From Pannonibacter phragmitetus_B (GTDB taxonomy: Bacteria > Pseudomonadota > Alphaproteobacteria > Rhizobiales > Stappiaceae): DNA of 64,000 nt. Position numbers and translations under genes: made by a program. Positions 9,288 through 17,897 of the stretch are shown here, one piece after another; positions within the stretch are counted from its first letter, which is position 1, and each line of letters begins with the position of its first letter. The stretch lies in contig NZ_JBNINT010000001.1 of the NCBI RefSeq assembly GCF_050510895.1, positions 2,914,001 through 2,978,000 of the forward strand, read 5' to 3'. The notes beneath the pieces were generated by a model. It made no database searches. It saw nothing but the letters and a program-made list of their open reading frames with translations, and was not told the DNA's origin.

Positions 9288-10334
9288 ATGGAAAAGCCAA
9301 TGCCTCGCCGCATGGTAGAGGACTGGTGCCGTGCAGATACGCTGCAATCACTGGAACTCATCTGCGAAGAAAAAGGCCTCGACTGGCCCCGTATCGCCCG
9401 GCGTTTCGGCATTGCTCCGGAGACAATCCACCAGACCGGCGCGACAGTTCCCTACCGCATCGCCTTGTCTGTCTGCGAATTCGTGGCGGCTGAGACACGT
9501 GATGATGCCATCATTCTGGATGTGGCCTCAAGCACCCCCACAGGCGTGTTTTCAACCTTTGACTATGTGGGCCTGTGTGCACCCAATTTGCGTACCGGCA
9601 TACGCAACTGGGTCCGCTTCCTGCCGTTGCGCACCAACAGCTACGGCCTCAGTTTTCACGAGGATGAGGATTGGGGCATCCTCGAGTGGGAGGTGCCGGA
9701 GCGCGGCATGCCCCGGACTCAACACACATTTGAACGGATCGGCTGGGCGGCCAGCCGGGTCGAATATGCGACGCAAGACCCACAAGTGCAGCTGCGCATC
9801 GACATCAGCCAGCCAGCACCCAAATGCCGGTCTGCCTTTCAGGAGCGCTATGGCAGCCGGCTGCGCTTCAGCCAGCCGATGGACAGGATCCTCATCCCCG
9901 CGAAATATCTCGACCGGCCAACACCGAACAGCGAGCAAAATCTCTACAGCATCGTGGAGCAAGCCGCGATCCGGGAGATGGAGGAGTTCCGCGTTCAGAG
10001 CGACCCGCTCGTGCGCGTGGCCGATGCCATCAACGAAAGCCTGAAGGCCGGTGCGGTCAGTCTCGAGCATGTGGCCAGTGAACTGGGCATGTCGCAGCGA
10101 TCGCTGCAGCGCCTGCTGGAGGCAGAAGGGACTTCGTTCCGCAAGCTGACGGAAACAATCCGCCGCAACATGGCCGCCCGCTACCTGCGCGACACGGCAC
10201 TGCCGCTGAAGGAAATCGCTTTCCTGCTGGGCTTCTCGGAGCTCTCGGCGTTTTCCCGCGCGGTAAAGACCTGGTACGGCGTGCCGCCCAAGGCTGTGCG
10301 GCTGCATGGGGAGACTTCAGGCCAACTCAGCTGA
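9288..10334 (+). CDS. AraC-family transcriptional regulator with arabinose-binding-like N-terminal domain
   Basis: Translation from ATG 9288 (GGGGGAG upstream) gives 348 residues. The N-terminal ~200 residues match the Arabinose_bd domain of OruR/ArgR-type regulators (PYRIALSVCEFVAAETRDD, YVGLCAPNLRTGIRNWVRFLP). Residues ~255-345 form the double helix-turn-helix: VSLEHVASELGMSQRSLQRL and a second motif LPLKEIAFLLGFSELSAFSR, ending AVKTWYGVPPKAVR. No metabolic gene adjoins it, so the regulon cannot be inferred. Confidence 0.85.
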   Translation: MEKPMPRRMVEDWCRADTLQSLELICEEKGLDWPRIARRFGIAPETIHQTGATVPYRIALSVCEFVAAETRDDAIILDVASSTPTGVFSTFDYVGLCAPNLRTGIRNWVRFLPLRTNSYGLSFHEDEDWGILEWEVPERGMPRTQHTFERIGWAASRVEYATQDPQVQLRIDISQPAPKCRSAFQERYGSRLRFSQPMDRILIPAKYLDRPTPNSEQNLYSIVEQAAIREMEEFRVQSDPLVRVADAINESLKAGAVSLEHVASELGMSQRSLQRLLEAEGTSFRKLTETIRRNMAARYLRDTALPLKEIAFLLGFSELSAFSRAVKTWYGVPPKAVRLHGETSGQLS

Positions 10335-10423
10335 CAAGCTGCCGTCTGATCTCACATTGGGGATGCGGAACAGCAGTCGAATCCCTATGTTGAGGCGCAG
10401 ACGCTGCTTCAAGGGAGTTCCGC

Positions 10424-10693
10424 ATGTCCGGTGGCCTCAACAAGTTTCTGGGTGACAGTCCGGCGCGGGTGCTGCTGCGCCTCGTGTTTCTGTCACTGGT
10501 GGTGGGCGTCATCCTGTCGGCGCTGAACCTTGATCCCCTTGGTCTTTTCGACCTGCTGATCTCCTTCGTCCAACGCCTCTGGAACATGGGCTTTTCAGCC
10601 ATCGAACAGGTCTGGCGCTATCTGGTGCTTGGCGCTGTCGTGGTGGTGCCGGTGTGGCTGGTCATGCGGCTGATGGCAAGCCGGTCAAACTGA
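10424..10693 (+). CDS. Small integral membrane protein, DUF6460-like
   Basis: The 89-residue protein begins MSGGLNKFLGDSPARVLLRL and has two hydrophobic helices (residues ~15-38 and ~62-84) around an amphipathic middle (FDLLISFVQRLWNMGFSAIEQ). The layout and the opening FLG-S/T-P motif match DUF6460 proteins of alphaproteobacteria; the function is unknown. Its last 9 bases overlap the end of the convergent HDAC-family gene. Confidence 0.7.
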   Translation: MSGGLNKFLGDSPARVLLRLVFLSLVVGVILSALNLDPLGLFDLLISFVQRLWNMGFSAIEQVWRYLVLGAVVVVPVWLVMRLMASRSN

Positions 10694-11647
10694 CGTTACA
10701 GGCGCCTCCTGGCTGACAATGGCCGCCGCCCGCAAAAGTGTGAGGTGGCGCCCAGCCAGTTCATCAATGTCGGTGGAATAGCCACCTCCGAGTACACCGG
10801 CCAGCGGCAGGCCCAGACGGCGCACGGTTCGGATGACATGCTCGTCCCTCAACCGCAGGCCTTCGTGACTGAGTGCCAGACGCCCCAGCTTGTCGCCCGC
10901 AAAGGGATCAACCCCGGCATTGTAGAAAACGATATCCGGCTCAGCCCGCTCTATCACCTGCGGCAGATGCTCTGCCAAAAGGTCCAGATAGGGTGCGTCC
11001 GTCAGCCCGTCGTCGAGCCCCAGGTCAAGGTCCGAAGGCACCTTGCGCACCGGGTAGTTCTTCTGCGCATGCATGGAGAAGGTAAAGACGGACGGATCTC
11101 CCGCGAAGATATCTGCCGTGCCGTCGCCCTGATGCACATCCAGGTCCACCACCAGCGCCCGGCGGATAACGCCATCGGCCTGCATGACGCGGATGGCCAC
11201 GGCAACATCGTTGAATACGCAGAAGCCCGCGCCATGCGCCTTGCGGGCATGATGGCTGCCGCCTGCCGTGTTGCAGGCAAGGCCGTGCTCCAGCGCCAAA
11301 TAGCCGGTCAGCACCGACCCTCCGGTGGCGCAACGCCCGCGCAAGGCGATGCTCTGCGTCATCGGAAAACCGATCTCACGGGCAATGGCAGGCGGCACGT
11401 CCGTGCTGAACACCTGCTCCACATAGGCCGGGTCATGAGCCAGCCTCACCCACTCCGCAGGAGCTGCGCGTGGCTTCATGAATTTGCCGCCCGGCACCAG
11501 CCCCTCCGCCATTGCCAGCTCCGCCACACGGCGGAACTTGTTCATGGGGAAACGATGCTCCTCGGGCAGTTCGGCGCAATAGGCCGGATGATGGACAACA
11601 GGGGGAAGCGGCGGCGTGGCGGGCAAGGCAAGGTTCATACCTGCCAT
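10685..11647 (-). CDS. Histone deacetylase-family zinc hydrolase (acetoin utilisation/APAH type)
   Basis: The protein has the full HDAC active-site set: GGSHHARKAHGAGFCVFND (His-His charge relay), VVDLDVHQGDGTADIF (zinc ligands Asp and His) and NAGVDPFAGDKLG (third zinc Asp). In bacteria the family deacylates acetylated lysines, polyamines or small amides; the substrate here is unknown. The ATG at 11647 is preferred. A TTG at 11695 in the same frame overlaps the stop of the upstream GntR gene and would couple translation. A second HDAC-family gene is at 40342-41269. Confidence 0.85.
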   Translation of the reverse strand: MAGMNLALPATPPLPPVVHHPAYCAELPEEHRFPMNKFRRVAELAMAEGLVPGGKFMKPRAAPAEWVRLAHDPAYVEQVFSTDVPPAIAREIGFPMTQSIALRGRCATGGSVLTGYLALEHGLACNTAGGSHHARKAHGAGFCVFNDVAVAIRVMQADGVIRRALVVDLDVHQGDGTADIFAGDPSVFTFSMHAQKNYPVRKVPSDLDLGLDDGLTDAPYLDLLAEHLPQVIERAEPDIVFYNAGVDPFAGDKLGRLALSHEGLRLRDEHVIRTVRRLGLPLAGVLGGGYSTDIDELAGRHLTLLRAAAIVSQEAPVTSV

Positions 11648-11691
11648 TATAGATCCGGCGGCCTGCCTTTCCAGAGCCGCCGCGTCGTCTT

Positions 11692-12678
11692 TCAAGAAAG
11701 CTCTGAGCTGTCCTGCGGCACAATGAAACCAAGGGCCGACAGGCTGTCACGCACCTGACGGAGATGGTGCTCCATCTCCTGTGCTGCGCCCTCGCAATCC
11801 CCTGTCTCGAGCAATTCGAGAATGCGCAAGTGCTGCCGGGCCTGCCGGTAATAGCGCTCCCGATCCTCCATTGCCTGATAGGTCAGCAGACGTCGCAACC
11901 GGTTGACGCGCACGAGGGTCTGCAGCATGAACGGGTTTCCCGCGCCCGTCATCAGCGTCTCGTGGAACTGCGCTCCGCGCAGGTAGAGCGTATCGGGCGG
12001 AACACGGTCGATGCCGCCCTCCAGCAAATCGTGCTCCACGCGCTGTAACCGCGCAATGTCCTCCTGGGGCAAACGGTAACCCGGAAGCCGCAGGGCGCCA
12101 GGCTCAAGGATCAGCCGCAACTGTGTTGTATGGGCCAGAGCATCCGGCGCAGTCAGTTCGGTGTTGATGTCCCAACCATAGCCTGCCCGCTTCTCGGCAA
12201 TGCCTTCTCGGATCATGCGGCCCATCAGATCCGCTGTCTGCCTCTTCGTTAGCGCAAACCGGTCGCGGAGTTCCTGCTCCGTCACCCTCGGCCCTATGGT
12301 CCGGCTGGCCAGCAGGCCTGCCAGTTTCAGATAGGCCGCATGGATTGGATCCTGCGCCACCGGGAGACCTGCTGAACTTGCATCGCGAACGAAGAAGCCG
12401 CGATTTGGCTCGTGCCTGACACGTCCTGCCTCGGCCAGCTGTTTCAGCGCCTGTTCAACCGGCCAGCGGGACACCGAGAAACGGCGCGCCAGCTCGCCGG
12501 TGCGCAGATGCGCTCCTGCGGGCAGCGACTCGGCCTCGATGAAGGCCGCAATATCGGTCGCCAGATGGGAACTTATGCTGCTGCGCGAGGTGGACGAAGC
12601 GGTCAAGGGCAGTGCTTTGGCTATGCGTGTGAGAACAGGATTGCACCCTATCACGGCGCCCCTGTTTTGACATTGCAT
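11692..12678 (-). CDS. GntR-family transcriptional regulator (FCD-type C-terminus)
   Basis: The 328-residue protein has an N-terminal winged helix (GAHLRTGELARRFSVSRWPV, EQALKQLAEAGRVRHEPNRG). It is followed by a second small helical segment (ELRDRFALTKRQTADLMGRM) and an all-helical FCD ligand domain (LRLILEPGALRLPG..., QFHETLMTGAGNPFM, ...HLRILELLETGDCEGAAQEM). It is divergent from the dehydrogenase/binding-protein operon at 12733, which it probably controls. Its ATG overlaps a perfect 20-bp palindrome and has no visible ribosome-binding site, suggesting a leaderless or autorepressed transcript. Confidence 0.85.
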   Translation of the reverse strand: MQCQNRGAVIGCNPVLTRIAKALPLTASSTSRSSISSHLATDIAAFIEAESLPAGAHLRTGELARRFSVSRWPVEQALKQLAEAGRVRHEPNRGFFVRDASSAGLPVAQDPIHAAYLKLAGLLASRTIGPRVTEQELRDRFALTKRQTADLMGRMIREGIAEKRAGYGWDINTELTAPDALAHTTQLRLILEPGALRLPGYRLPQEDIARLQRVEHDLLEGGIDRVPPDTLYLRGAQFHETLMTGAGNPFMLQTLVRVNRLRRLLTYQAMEDRERYYRQARQHLRILELLETGDCEGAAQEMEHHLRQVRDSLSALGFIVPQDSSELS

Positions 12679-12695
12679 TTTTAAATTTAAAAATG
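12676..12695. promoter_or_regulatory. Perfect 20-bp palindrome, candidate GntR operator
   Basis: CATTTTTAAATTTAAAAATG is fully self-complementary. It lies in the 54-bp gap between the divergent GntR and dehydrogenase genes and includes the GntR start codon. Its AT-richness stands out from the GC-rich surroundings. Binding there would block both genes. Confidence 0.6.
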
Positions 12696-12732
12696 GATAT
12701 ATGCAGGATCGAACTCAACACTGGAGCCGAAC

Positions 12733-13842
12733 ATGACTGCCCAGCCATCTGCACCCGTTTCCCTGCTGGTCCTCGACGGCGATGGCATCAGTCCCGAAAT
12801 CACCGAGGCTACGCTCAAGGTGCTGGAGGCTGTGCAGCGCCAGCTTGGCCTGCGGTTTCAGATGAACCGCGCCGAGGTGGGGTTGCGTCCGCTCGCCGCG
12901 CAAGGCACCACCTTCCCTGATGGTCTGCTTGAGCTGGCGCGGGCAGCAGATGGCGTGATCCTGGGCCCGGTGTCCCACAACGACTATCCGCCCGCGCCGG
13001 AAGGCGGCATCAATCCGTCTGGGCATCTGCGCAAACATCTGGACCTGTTTGCCAATATCCGCCCGGCGAAGTCACATCCCGATTTTCCCGCCCGCTGCGG
13101 TGTTCCGGTGGATCTGGTCATCGTTCGGGAAAACACCGAGGGGTTTTACGCCGACCGCACCATGTTCGCCGGGACGGGAGAGTTCATGCCCACCGAGGAT
13201 GTGGCCATCGCCATGCGCAAGGTGACACGTCAAGGTTCACTGCGAATTGCCGAAGCTGGTTTCCGAATGGCGCGTCAGCGCGGCGGCAAGCTGACCGTGG
13301 TGCACAAGGCAAATGTCCTGCGCATCAGCGACGGGCTGTTCCTGTCCTGCACACGCCAGACGGCCAAGGCCTACCCCGATGTTCAGGTGGAGGAAGTCCT
13401 TGTCGACGCAATGGCGGCTTTACTGGTGCGCGACGCTTCCGCCTTTGACACGATCGTAACGACAAACATGTTCGGCGACATACTTTCGGATCAGGCGACC
13501 GAAATCGCTGGAAGCATTGGGCTGGCAGCCTCGCTGAACTCGGGGACGGATCATGCAATGGCACAGGCCCAGCACGGCTCAGCCCCTTCGATTGCAGGGC
13601 AGGACCGGGCAAACCCAGCATCCCTGATCAATTCCGCGGCCATGCTTCTGCGCTGGCTGGCGGAGCGGCGGCAGGACGTCTTGCTGGATGAGGCCGCCAG
13701 ATTGATTGAAACTGCGGTCACACGTGTTATCGCTGTTCCGGAATGGAGAACCGGCGACATGGGTGGCCCGCTCGGAACGACCGCCTTCACTGCGCGTGTT
13801 GTTGAGGCGATTGAGACCAGCCGCATCCAGGGAGAAGCCTAA
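12733..13842 (+). CDS. Isocitrate/isopropylmalate dehydrogenase-family oxidative decarboxylase
   Basis: The 369-residue protein belongs to the NAD(P)-dependent beta-decarboxylating dehydrogenases. It shows LDGDGISPEITEATLKVLEA, ADGVILGPVSHNDYPP, the substrate arginines in NPSGHLRKHLDLFANIRPA and VIVRENTEGFYADR, VVHKANVLRISDGLF and the metal site TNMFGDILSDQATEIAGSIGLAAS. Tartrate, isocitrate and 3-isopropylmalate are known substrates. With no leu or TCA genes nearby, a hydroxyacid specific to this operon is more likely. Its TAA shares one A with the ATG of the next gene (TAATG), so translation is coupled. Confidence 0.85.
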   Translation: MTAQPSAPVSLLVLDGDGISPEITEATLKVLEAVQRQLGLRFQMNRAEVGLRPLAAQGTTFPDGLLELARAADGVILGPVSHNDYPPAPEGGINPSGHLRKHLDLFANIRPAKSHPDFPARCGVPVDLVIVRENTEGFYADRTMFAGTGEFMPTEDVAIAMRKVTRQGSLRIAEAGFRMARQRGGKLTVVHKANVLRISDGLFLSCTRQTAKAYPDVQVEEVLVDAMAALLVRDASAFDTIVTTNMFGDILSDQATEIAGSIGLAASLNSGTDHAMAQAQHGSAPSIAGQDRANPASLINSAAMLLRWLAERRQDVLLDEAARLIETAVTRVIAVPEWRTGDMGGPLGTTAFTARVVEAIETSRIQGEA

Positions 13843-14576
13843 TGACCAATGACGGCCTGAACGCTCTTTTCGCTCCATCAGGGGTGCTGCGGGTGGTGAT
13901 CAACACCGGGAACGCAATCCTGACAAGGCCAGGCGAAGGGCAGCACCCAGCTGGCGTCTCGGTTGACTTTGCCCGTGCATTTGCCGCCGAACGCGGGCTT
14001 GAGCTTGAGCTTCTGCCGGTCACGAATGCTGCGGCCTCCGTGGCTCTGGTGGCTGAGGAGCGCGCCGACATCGGTTTCTTCGCGGTCGATCCGGCACGGG
14101 CAGAGGTGGTTGCCTTCACTAACCCCTGGCTCTTGATCGAGGGCTGGTATCTGGTGCGCGAGAACTCGCCCATCACGGCACTGGACCAAGTGGACCGTCC
14201 GGGCATCCGGATCGCCGTGGGACGTGGCAGCGCCTATGACCTTTATCTCAGCCGCGCCATCACCTCAGCCACCCTTGAGAAAGTCACGACATCACAAGAG
14301 GTGGTGGACTTCTTCATGCGTGAGAACCTGGAAGTCGCGGCCGGCGTCCGCCAGCAGTTGGAAGCAGATCAGCGGCGCGTGCCGGGATTGCGTCTGCTGC
14401 CCGAGCGTTTCATGGTGATCAAGCAGGCCCTCGGTGTGCCCGCAGGCAGGGATCCCCGCCTGATCGAGGCGCTCAACGCATTTCTTGCCCGCTCCCGCAG
14501 TTCCGGCCTGATCGGGAAGCTTCTGGAAAGCAATAGGACGGAAGGCGCCGTCATTGCAGGGCCGGAGGCAGCCTAA
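13842..14576 (+). CDS. Signal-less family 3 solute-binding-protein homologue
   Basis: The 244-residue protein has the two-lobe SBP_bac_3 layout: VLRVVINTGNAILTRPGEG, PAGVSVDFARAFAAERGLEL, LVAEERADIGFFAVDPARAE, VAFTNPWLLIEGWYLVRE, RIAVGRGSAYDLYLSRA and LGVPAGRDPRLIEALNAFLA. It starts MTNDGLNALFAPSGVL, with no signal peptide. Because its ATG overlaps the upstream stop, a longer secreted start is excluded. It therefore probably acts in the cytoplasm, as a ligand sensor, chaperone or cyclohexadienyl-dehydratase-like enzyme. No ABC permease is nearby. Confidence 0.8.
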   Translation: MTNDGLNALFAPSGVLRVVINTGNAILTRPGEGQHPAGVSVDFARAFAAERGLELELLPVTNAAASVALVAEERADIGFFAVDPARAEVVAFTNPWLLIEGWYLVRENSPITALDQVDRPGIRIAVGRGSAYDLYLSRAITSATLEKVTTSQEVVDFFMRENLEVAAGVRQQLEADQRRVPGLRLLPERFMVIKQALGVPAGRDPRLIEALNAFLARSRSSGLIGKLLESNRTEGAVIAGPEAA

Positions 14577-14604
14577 AAAAGCGCCCGCCCTCAACAGGGC
14601 GGGC
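14575..14604. terminator. Terminator shared by binding-protein operon and hslO
   Basis: A perfect 9-bp stem GCCCGCCCT/AGGGCGGGC (14583-14604) has a CAAC loop. The A6 run at 14575-14580 gives a U-run for the minus-strand hslO transcript. The hairpin lies between convergent genes. Confidence 0.8.
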
Positions 14605-14618
14605 ACCTTACAGCTCAT

Positions 14619-15602
14619 TCAGACGGCTTCAGCCTTGAACTCGTAGACGGCGCTGCAGAATTCGCAGGTCACCACCACCTTGCCGTCGACAACCATCTCC
14701 GCTTTCTCCTCTTCGGAGAAGCTCTGGAAGATGCCTTCGATCTTCTCACGCGAGCAGCGGCAGCGGTCGGCAATGGGCTGGGCGTCAAAAAGGCGCACGC
14801 CCCGCTCATGGAACAGGCGGAACAGCAGTTCCTCGACCGGGATGTCCGGATCGGTCAGCTCATCATCGCGCACGGTGCCGGTGAGGCTGCGGGCCTCGGT
14901 CCAGGCATCGTCCTCATCAATGCTGTGCTCTTCAGCGCCTTCCGGCATGTCTCCGGGGTGGAGATCGGCCTGACGCATGCGTTCCGGCGCCTCGGGCAGG
15001 AACTGCACCAGAATGCCGCCAGCAGTCCACTTCTCACTCGGGGCCTCACCTTCACGGCGTGTGAAGAGACGGCCAACAGCAAGGCGAACTTCGGTCGGGA
15101 TCTGCTCGGAGCGGGCGAAGTAGCGGCGTGCTACCTCTTCCAGCGAAATGCCGTCCAGCTCCACCAGCCCCTGATAGCGCTGCATGTGCTTGCCCTGGTC
15201 GATGGTCATCGCCAGATGGCCACGGCCTAACAGGGCAGCCGCATCGCCGTTCTCCCCTGCCCCGCCTGGCGCAAAGGCCTCCGCGTCGAAGCGGGCATAG
15301 GCACGGATGGCGTCCGGCGAGGAGAAGTCCACCACCAGCATGTTCACCGGACCATCGGTCTGGGTCTGCAGGGTGAACCGGCCCTCGAATTTCAGCGAAG
15401 TGCCGAGCAATGCTGTGAGCGCAATGGCTTCGCCCAGCAGACGGGCGACCGGCGCCGGATAGTCATGCCGGTCAAGGATCTGGTTCAGAATGGGGCCAAG
15501 CGCTACGGCGCGGCCGCGCACATCCAGCCCTTCTACAGAGAAGGGCCGGACGGCATCAGGGCCCGCAGGCGTCACGCCGAAGGATGCTAGATCAAGTGCC
15601 AC
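14619..15602 (-). CDS. hslO: Redox-regulated chaperone Hsp33
   Basis: The start is taken as GTG 15602, 8 bp after a GAGG sequence and 11 bp after the argF stop; longer frames would run into argF. The ~327-residue protein shows the Hsp33 core (ALGPILNQILDRHDYP, LLGEAIALTALLGTSLKFEG, LVELDGISLEEVARRYFARS, AGGILVQFLPE). The C-terminal redox switch RCRCSREKIEG...VTCEFCSAVYEF has its four zinc-binding cysteines intact. Oxidation releases zinc and activates the holdase in the cytosol. It follows argD-argF and is likely cotranscribed. Confidence 0.93.
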   Translation of the reverse strand: MALDLASFGVTPAGPDAVRPFSVEGLDVRGRAVALGPILNQILDRHDYPAPVARLLGEAIALTALLGTSLKFEGRFTLQTQTDGPVNMLVVDFSSPDAIRAYARFDAEAFAPGGAGENGDAAALLGRGHLAMTIDQGKHMQRYQGLVELDGISLEEVARRYFARSEQIPTEVRLAVGRLFTRREGEAPSEKWTAGGILVQFLPEAPERMRQADLHPGDMPEGAEEHSIDEDDAWTEARSLTGTVRDDELTDPDIPVEELLFRLFHERGVRLFDAQPIADRCRCSREKIEGIFQSFSEEEKAEMVVDGKVVVTCEFCSAVYEFKAEAV

Positions 15603-15612
15603 GTTTACGTCC

Positions 15613-16542
15613 TCAAAGGCCGTTGAAACACCAAGCCAGAATGCCCTTCTGGGCATGCAGCCGGTTTTCGGCCTCGTCAAAGACCACAGAATTGGGTCCG
15701 TCCATTACCTCCGACGTCACTTCCTCGCCGCGATGCGCGGGCAGGCAGTGCATGAACAGGGCATCTGCGTGCGCTTCCGCCATCAGGCGCTTGTTGACCT
15801 GATAGGGGCTCAGCAAGTTATGACGGGTTGCCTCGTCCTCATCGCCCATGGACACCCAGCAGTCGGTGATGACGCAATCGGTGCCCTTGACGGCGGCGAA
15901 GGGATCATCGGTGACGATGATCGAGGCGCCTTCCGCACGCGCGGCGTCAATGAGCGCAGACGGCGGGGCCAGTTCCGGCGGCGTTGCAATACGCAGCTCG
16001 AAGTCCATACGCGGAGCCGCATGGACCCAGGAAGCCAATACGTTGTTGCTATCGCCGGTCCAGGCCACGGACTTACCCTTGATGGAGCCGCGATGCTCCT
16101 CGAAGGTCATCAGATCGGCCATGATCTGGCAGGGATGCGAGCGCTTCGTCAGGCCATTGATGACCGGAACGGTGGCATTTTCCGCCAGCTCGGTCAGGTC
16201 ATCATGGTTGAGGATACGGATCATGATGGCATCAACGAAGCGGGACAGCACCCGGGCCGTGTCGGCGATGGTCTCGCCCCGGCCCAGCTGCATTTCCGCG
16301 CCAGTCAGCATCAGCGTCTCGCCGCCAAGTTCACGCATGCCCACGTCGAAGGAAATGCGGGTGCGGGTGGAGGGCTGCTCGAAGATCATCGCCAGCACTT
16401 TGCCGGCAAGCGGACCTTCACCGCGGCGCACACCGTTGCGCTCAGCTTTCAGCTTGCGCCCGAGAGCCAGAATTCCGCGCAGTTCCTCACCGTCAAACTG
16501 CGTCAGATCGAGGAAATGACGCCCATTCGCAGACATGTTCAC
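15613..16542 (-). CDS. argF: Ornithine carbamoyltransferase
   Basis: The 309-residue enzyme makes citrulline from ornithine and carbamoyl phosphate (arginine synthesis). Visible motifs are FEQPSTRTRISFDVGMRELG (carbamoyl-phosphate STRTR), the MRELGG segment, HPCQIMADLMTFEEH (HPxQ), VAWTGDSNNV, DCVITDCWVSMGDEDE and FMHCLPAHRGEEV (ornithine-binding HCLPAHRG). Its start overlaps the argD stop by 4 bp (ATGA), typical of translational coupling. Confidence 0.97.
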   Translation of the reverse strand: MNMSANGRHFLDLTQFDGEELRGILALGRKLKAERNGVRRGEGPLAGKVLAMIFEQPSTRTRISFDVGMRELGGETLMLTGAEMQLGRGETIADTARVLSRFVDAIMIRILNHDDLTELAENATVPVINGLTKRSHPCQIMADLMTFEEHRGSIKGKSVAWTGDSNNVLASWVHAAPRMDFELRIATPPELAPPSALIDAARAEGASIIVTDDPFAAVKGTDCVITDCWVSMGDEDEATRHNLLSPYQVNKRLMAEAHADALFMHCLPAHRGEEVTSEVMDGPNSVVFDEAENRLHAQKGILAWCFNGL

Positions 16543-17741
16543 ACCCCATCCCCTTCCTTGGCCAGATCGGCCTCAACGGCCGCTGCGGCCGCCTCGATGC
16601 GGGCCACAGCCTCGCCGATTTCCTCATCCGTGATCGTCAGCGGCGGCAGGATACGCAGCACGTTGTCACCGGCGGGAACCACCAGCAAGCCGTGGGCCCG
16701 CACCTTGGCCAGAACTTCCGTATTCGGACGAACACATTTGATGCCGAGCATCAGGCCGCGCCCGCGCACATCCTCGAACACCTTGGGATGAGCGTCGATC
16801 ACGGCAGCCAGCCTCTGCTTCAGCAGCAAGCCCTTGCGCTGCACTTCCTCCAGGAAGCCTGGCGCAAGAATGACATCCAGCACCGCATTGCCGACGGCCA
16901 TGGCGAGCGGGTTGCCGCCAAAGGTGGTGCCATGCGTACCGGGAACCATGCCGGCAGCAGCAGCTTCCGTGGCAAGGCAGGCCCCCATGGGGAAACCGCC
17001 GCCGATGCCCTTGGCCACCGCCATCAGATCCGGGGTAATGCCCGCCCATTCATAGGCAAAGAGCTTGCCCGTACGGCCAACACCCGTCTGGATCTCGTCG
17101 AAAATCAGCAGCAGGCCTTCGTCATCACAGATCTCGCGCAGCTTGCGCAGGAACTCTGCATCCACCTCGCGCACGCCGCCTTCGCCCTGAATGGGCTCGA
17201 TGCAGAGCGCTGCGGTGGTGGGGCCGATGGCCGCCTTCAGCGCGTCCAGATCGCCGGTCTTGACCTGATCGAAGCCCGGTGCCTTCGGGCCGAAGCCTTC
17301 CATATACTTGGCCTGACCCCCTGCCGCGATGGTGGCAATGGTCCGGCCATGGAAAGCGCCTTCAAAGGTGATGATGCCGATCCGTTCCGGACGGCCATTC
17401 ACGTAGTGATAGCGCCGCGCCGTCTTGATGCAGGCTTCCATCGCCTCGGCGCCGGAATTGGAGAAGAACACCCGGTCCGCAAAGGTGGCATCCACCAGCC
17501 GCTGGCCAAGCTCTTCCTGCCCCGCAACCTTGTAGAGGTTGGAGATGTGCCACAGCTTCTCGGCCTGCTCTTTCAGCGCATTGACGAGATGAGGATGGGA
17601 ATGACCAAGGGCATTCACCGCGATTCCCGATCCGCAGTCGAGAAAGCGTCGCCCGTCAGCGGTCTCCAGCCAGACGCCTTCTCCGCGGACGAAATCGAAG
17701 TCCGCCCGTGCGTATGTGCCGAAAAGTGCCGACGCAGTCAT
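16539..17741 (-). CDS. argD: Acetylornithine aminotransferase
   Basis: The 400-residue class III PLP aminotransferase is the arginine-pathway partner of argF. It shows GIAVNALGHSHPHLVNAL, FFSNSGAEAMEACIKTAR, GAFHGRT, EPIQGEGGVREVD, LLIFDEIQTGVGRTG, the PLP-binding Lys in AVAKGIGGGFPMGA, GTHGTTFGGNPLAMA and VRGRGLMLGI. The protein may also accept succinyl-diaminopimelate or ornithine. It is the first gene of argD-argF-hslO, with a recognisable promoter near 17866-17897. Confidence 0.95.
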   Translation of the reverse strand: MTASALFGTYARADFDFVRGEGVWLETADGRRFLDCGSGIAVNALGHSHPHLVNALKEQAEKLWHISNLYKVAGQEELGQRLVDATFADRVFFSNSGAEAMEACIKTARRYHYVNGRPERIGIITFEGAFHGRTIATIAAGGQAKYMEGFGPKAPGFDQVKTGDLDALKAAIGPTTAALCIEPIQGEGGVREVDAEFLRKLREICDDEGLLLIFDEIQTGVGRTGKLFAYEWAGITPDLMAVAKGIGGGFPMGACLATEAAAAGMVPGTHGTTFGGNPLAMAVGNAVLDVILAPGFLEEVQRKGLLLKQRLAAVIDAHPKVFEDVRGRGLMLGIKCVRPNTEVLAKVRAHGLLVVPAGDNVLRILPPLTITDEEIGEAVARIEAAAAAVEADLAKEGDGV

Positions 17742-17862
17742 TTCCCTTGCTCCTTCAGGTAGTTAAGCGCGCCTTCCGCATAAGGTTCATGCCAGGGCGT
17801 CTACCATCAACGGGTTCTCAAAACGAACTGTGCCGCCCTCACAGGCGGCACACCGAACAAGG

Positions 17863-17897
17863 ACCGTTTATACAACGGTCTAGCATGGGGGTGTCAA
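17863..17897 (-). promoter_or_regulatory. argD promoter with operator-like palindrome
   Basis: On the minus strand a consensus -35 TTGACA (17897-17892) is followed by a TATAAA -10-like hexamer inside ACCGTTGTATAAACGGT (17879-17863), a 17-bp sequence with 6-bp perfect arms. A repressor dimer bound there would cover the -10. The 380-bp gap to gcrA otherwise shows only a TGCCGCC/GGCGGCA hairpin at 17831-17850. Confidence 0.5.

Noticed and set aside
15490..16791. Plus-strand open frame spanning hslO, argF and argD
   Set aside because: Crosses three intact opposite-strand genes; no ribosome-binding site or motif.
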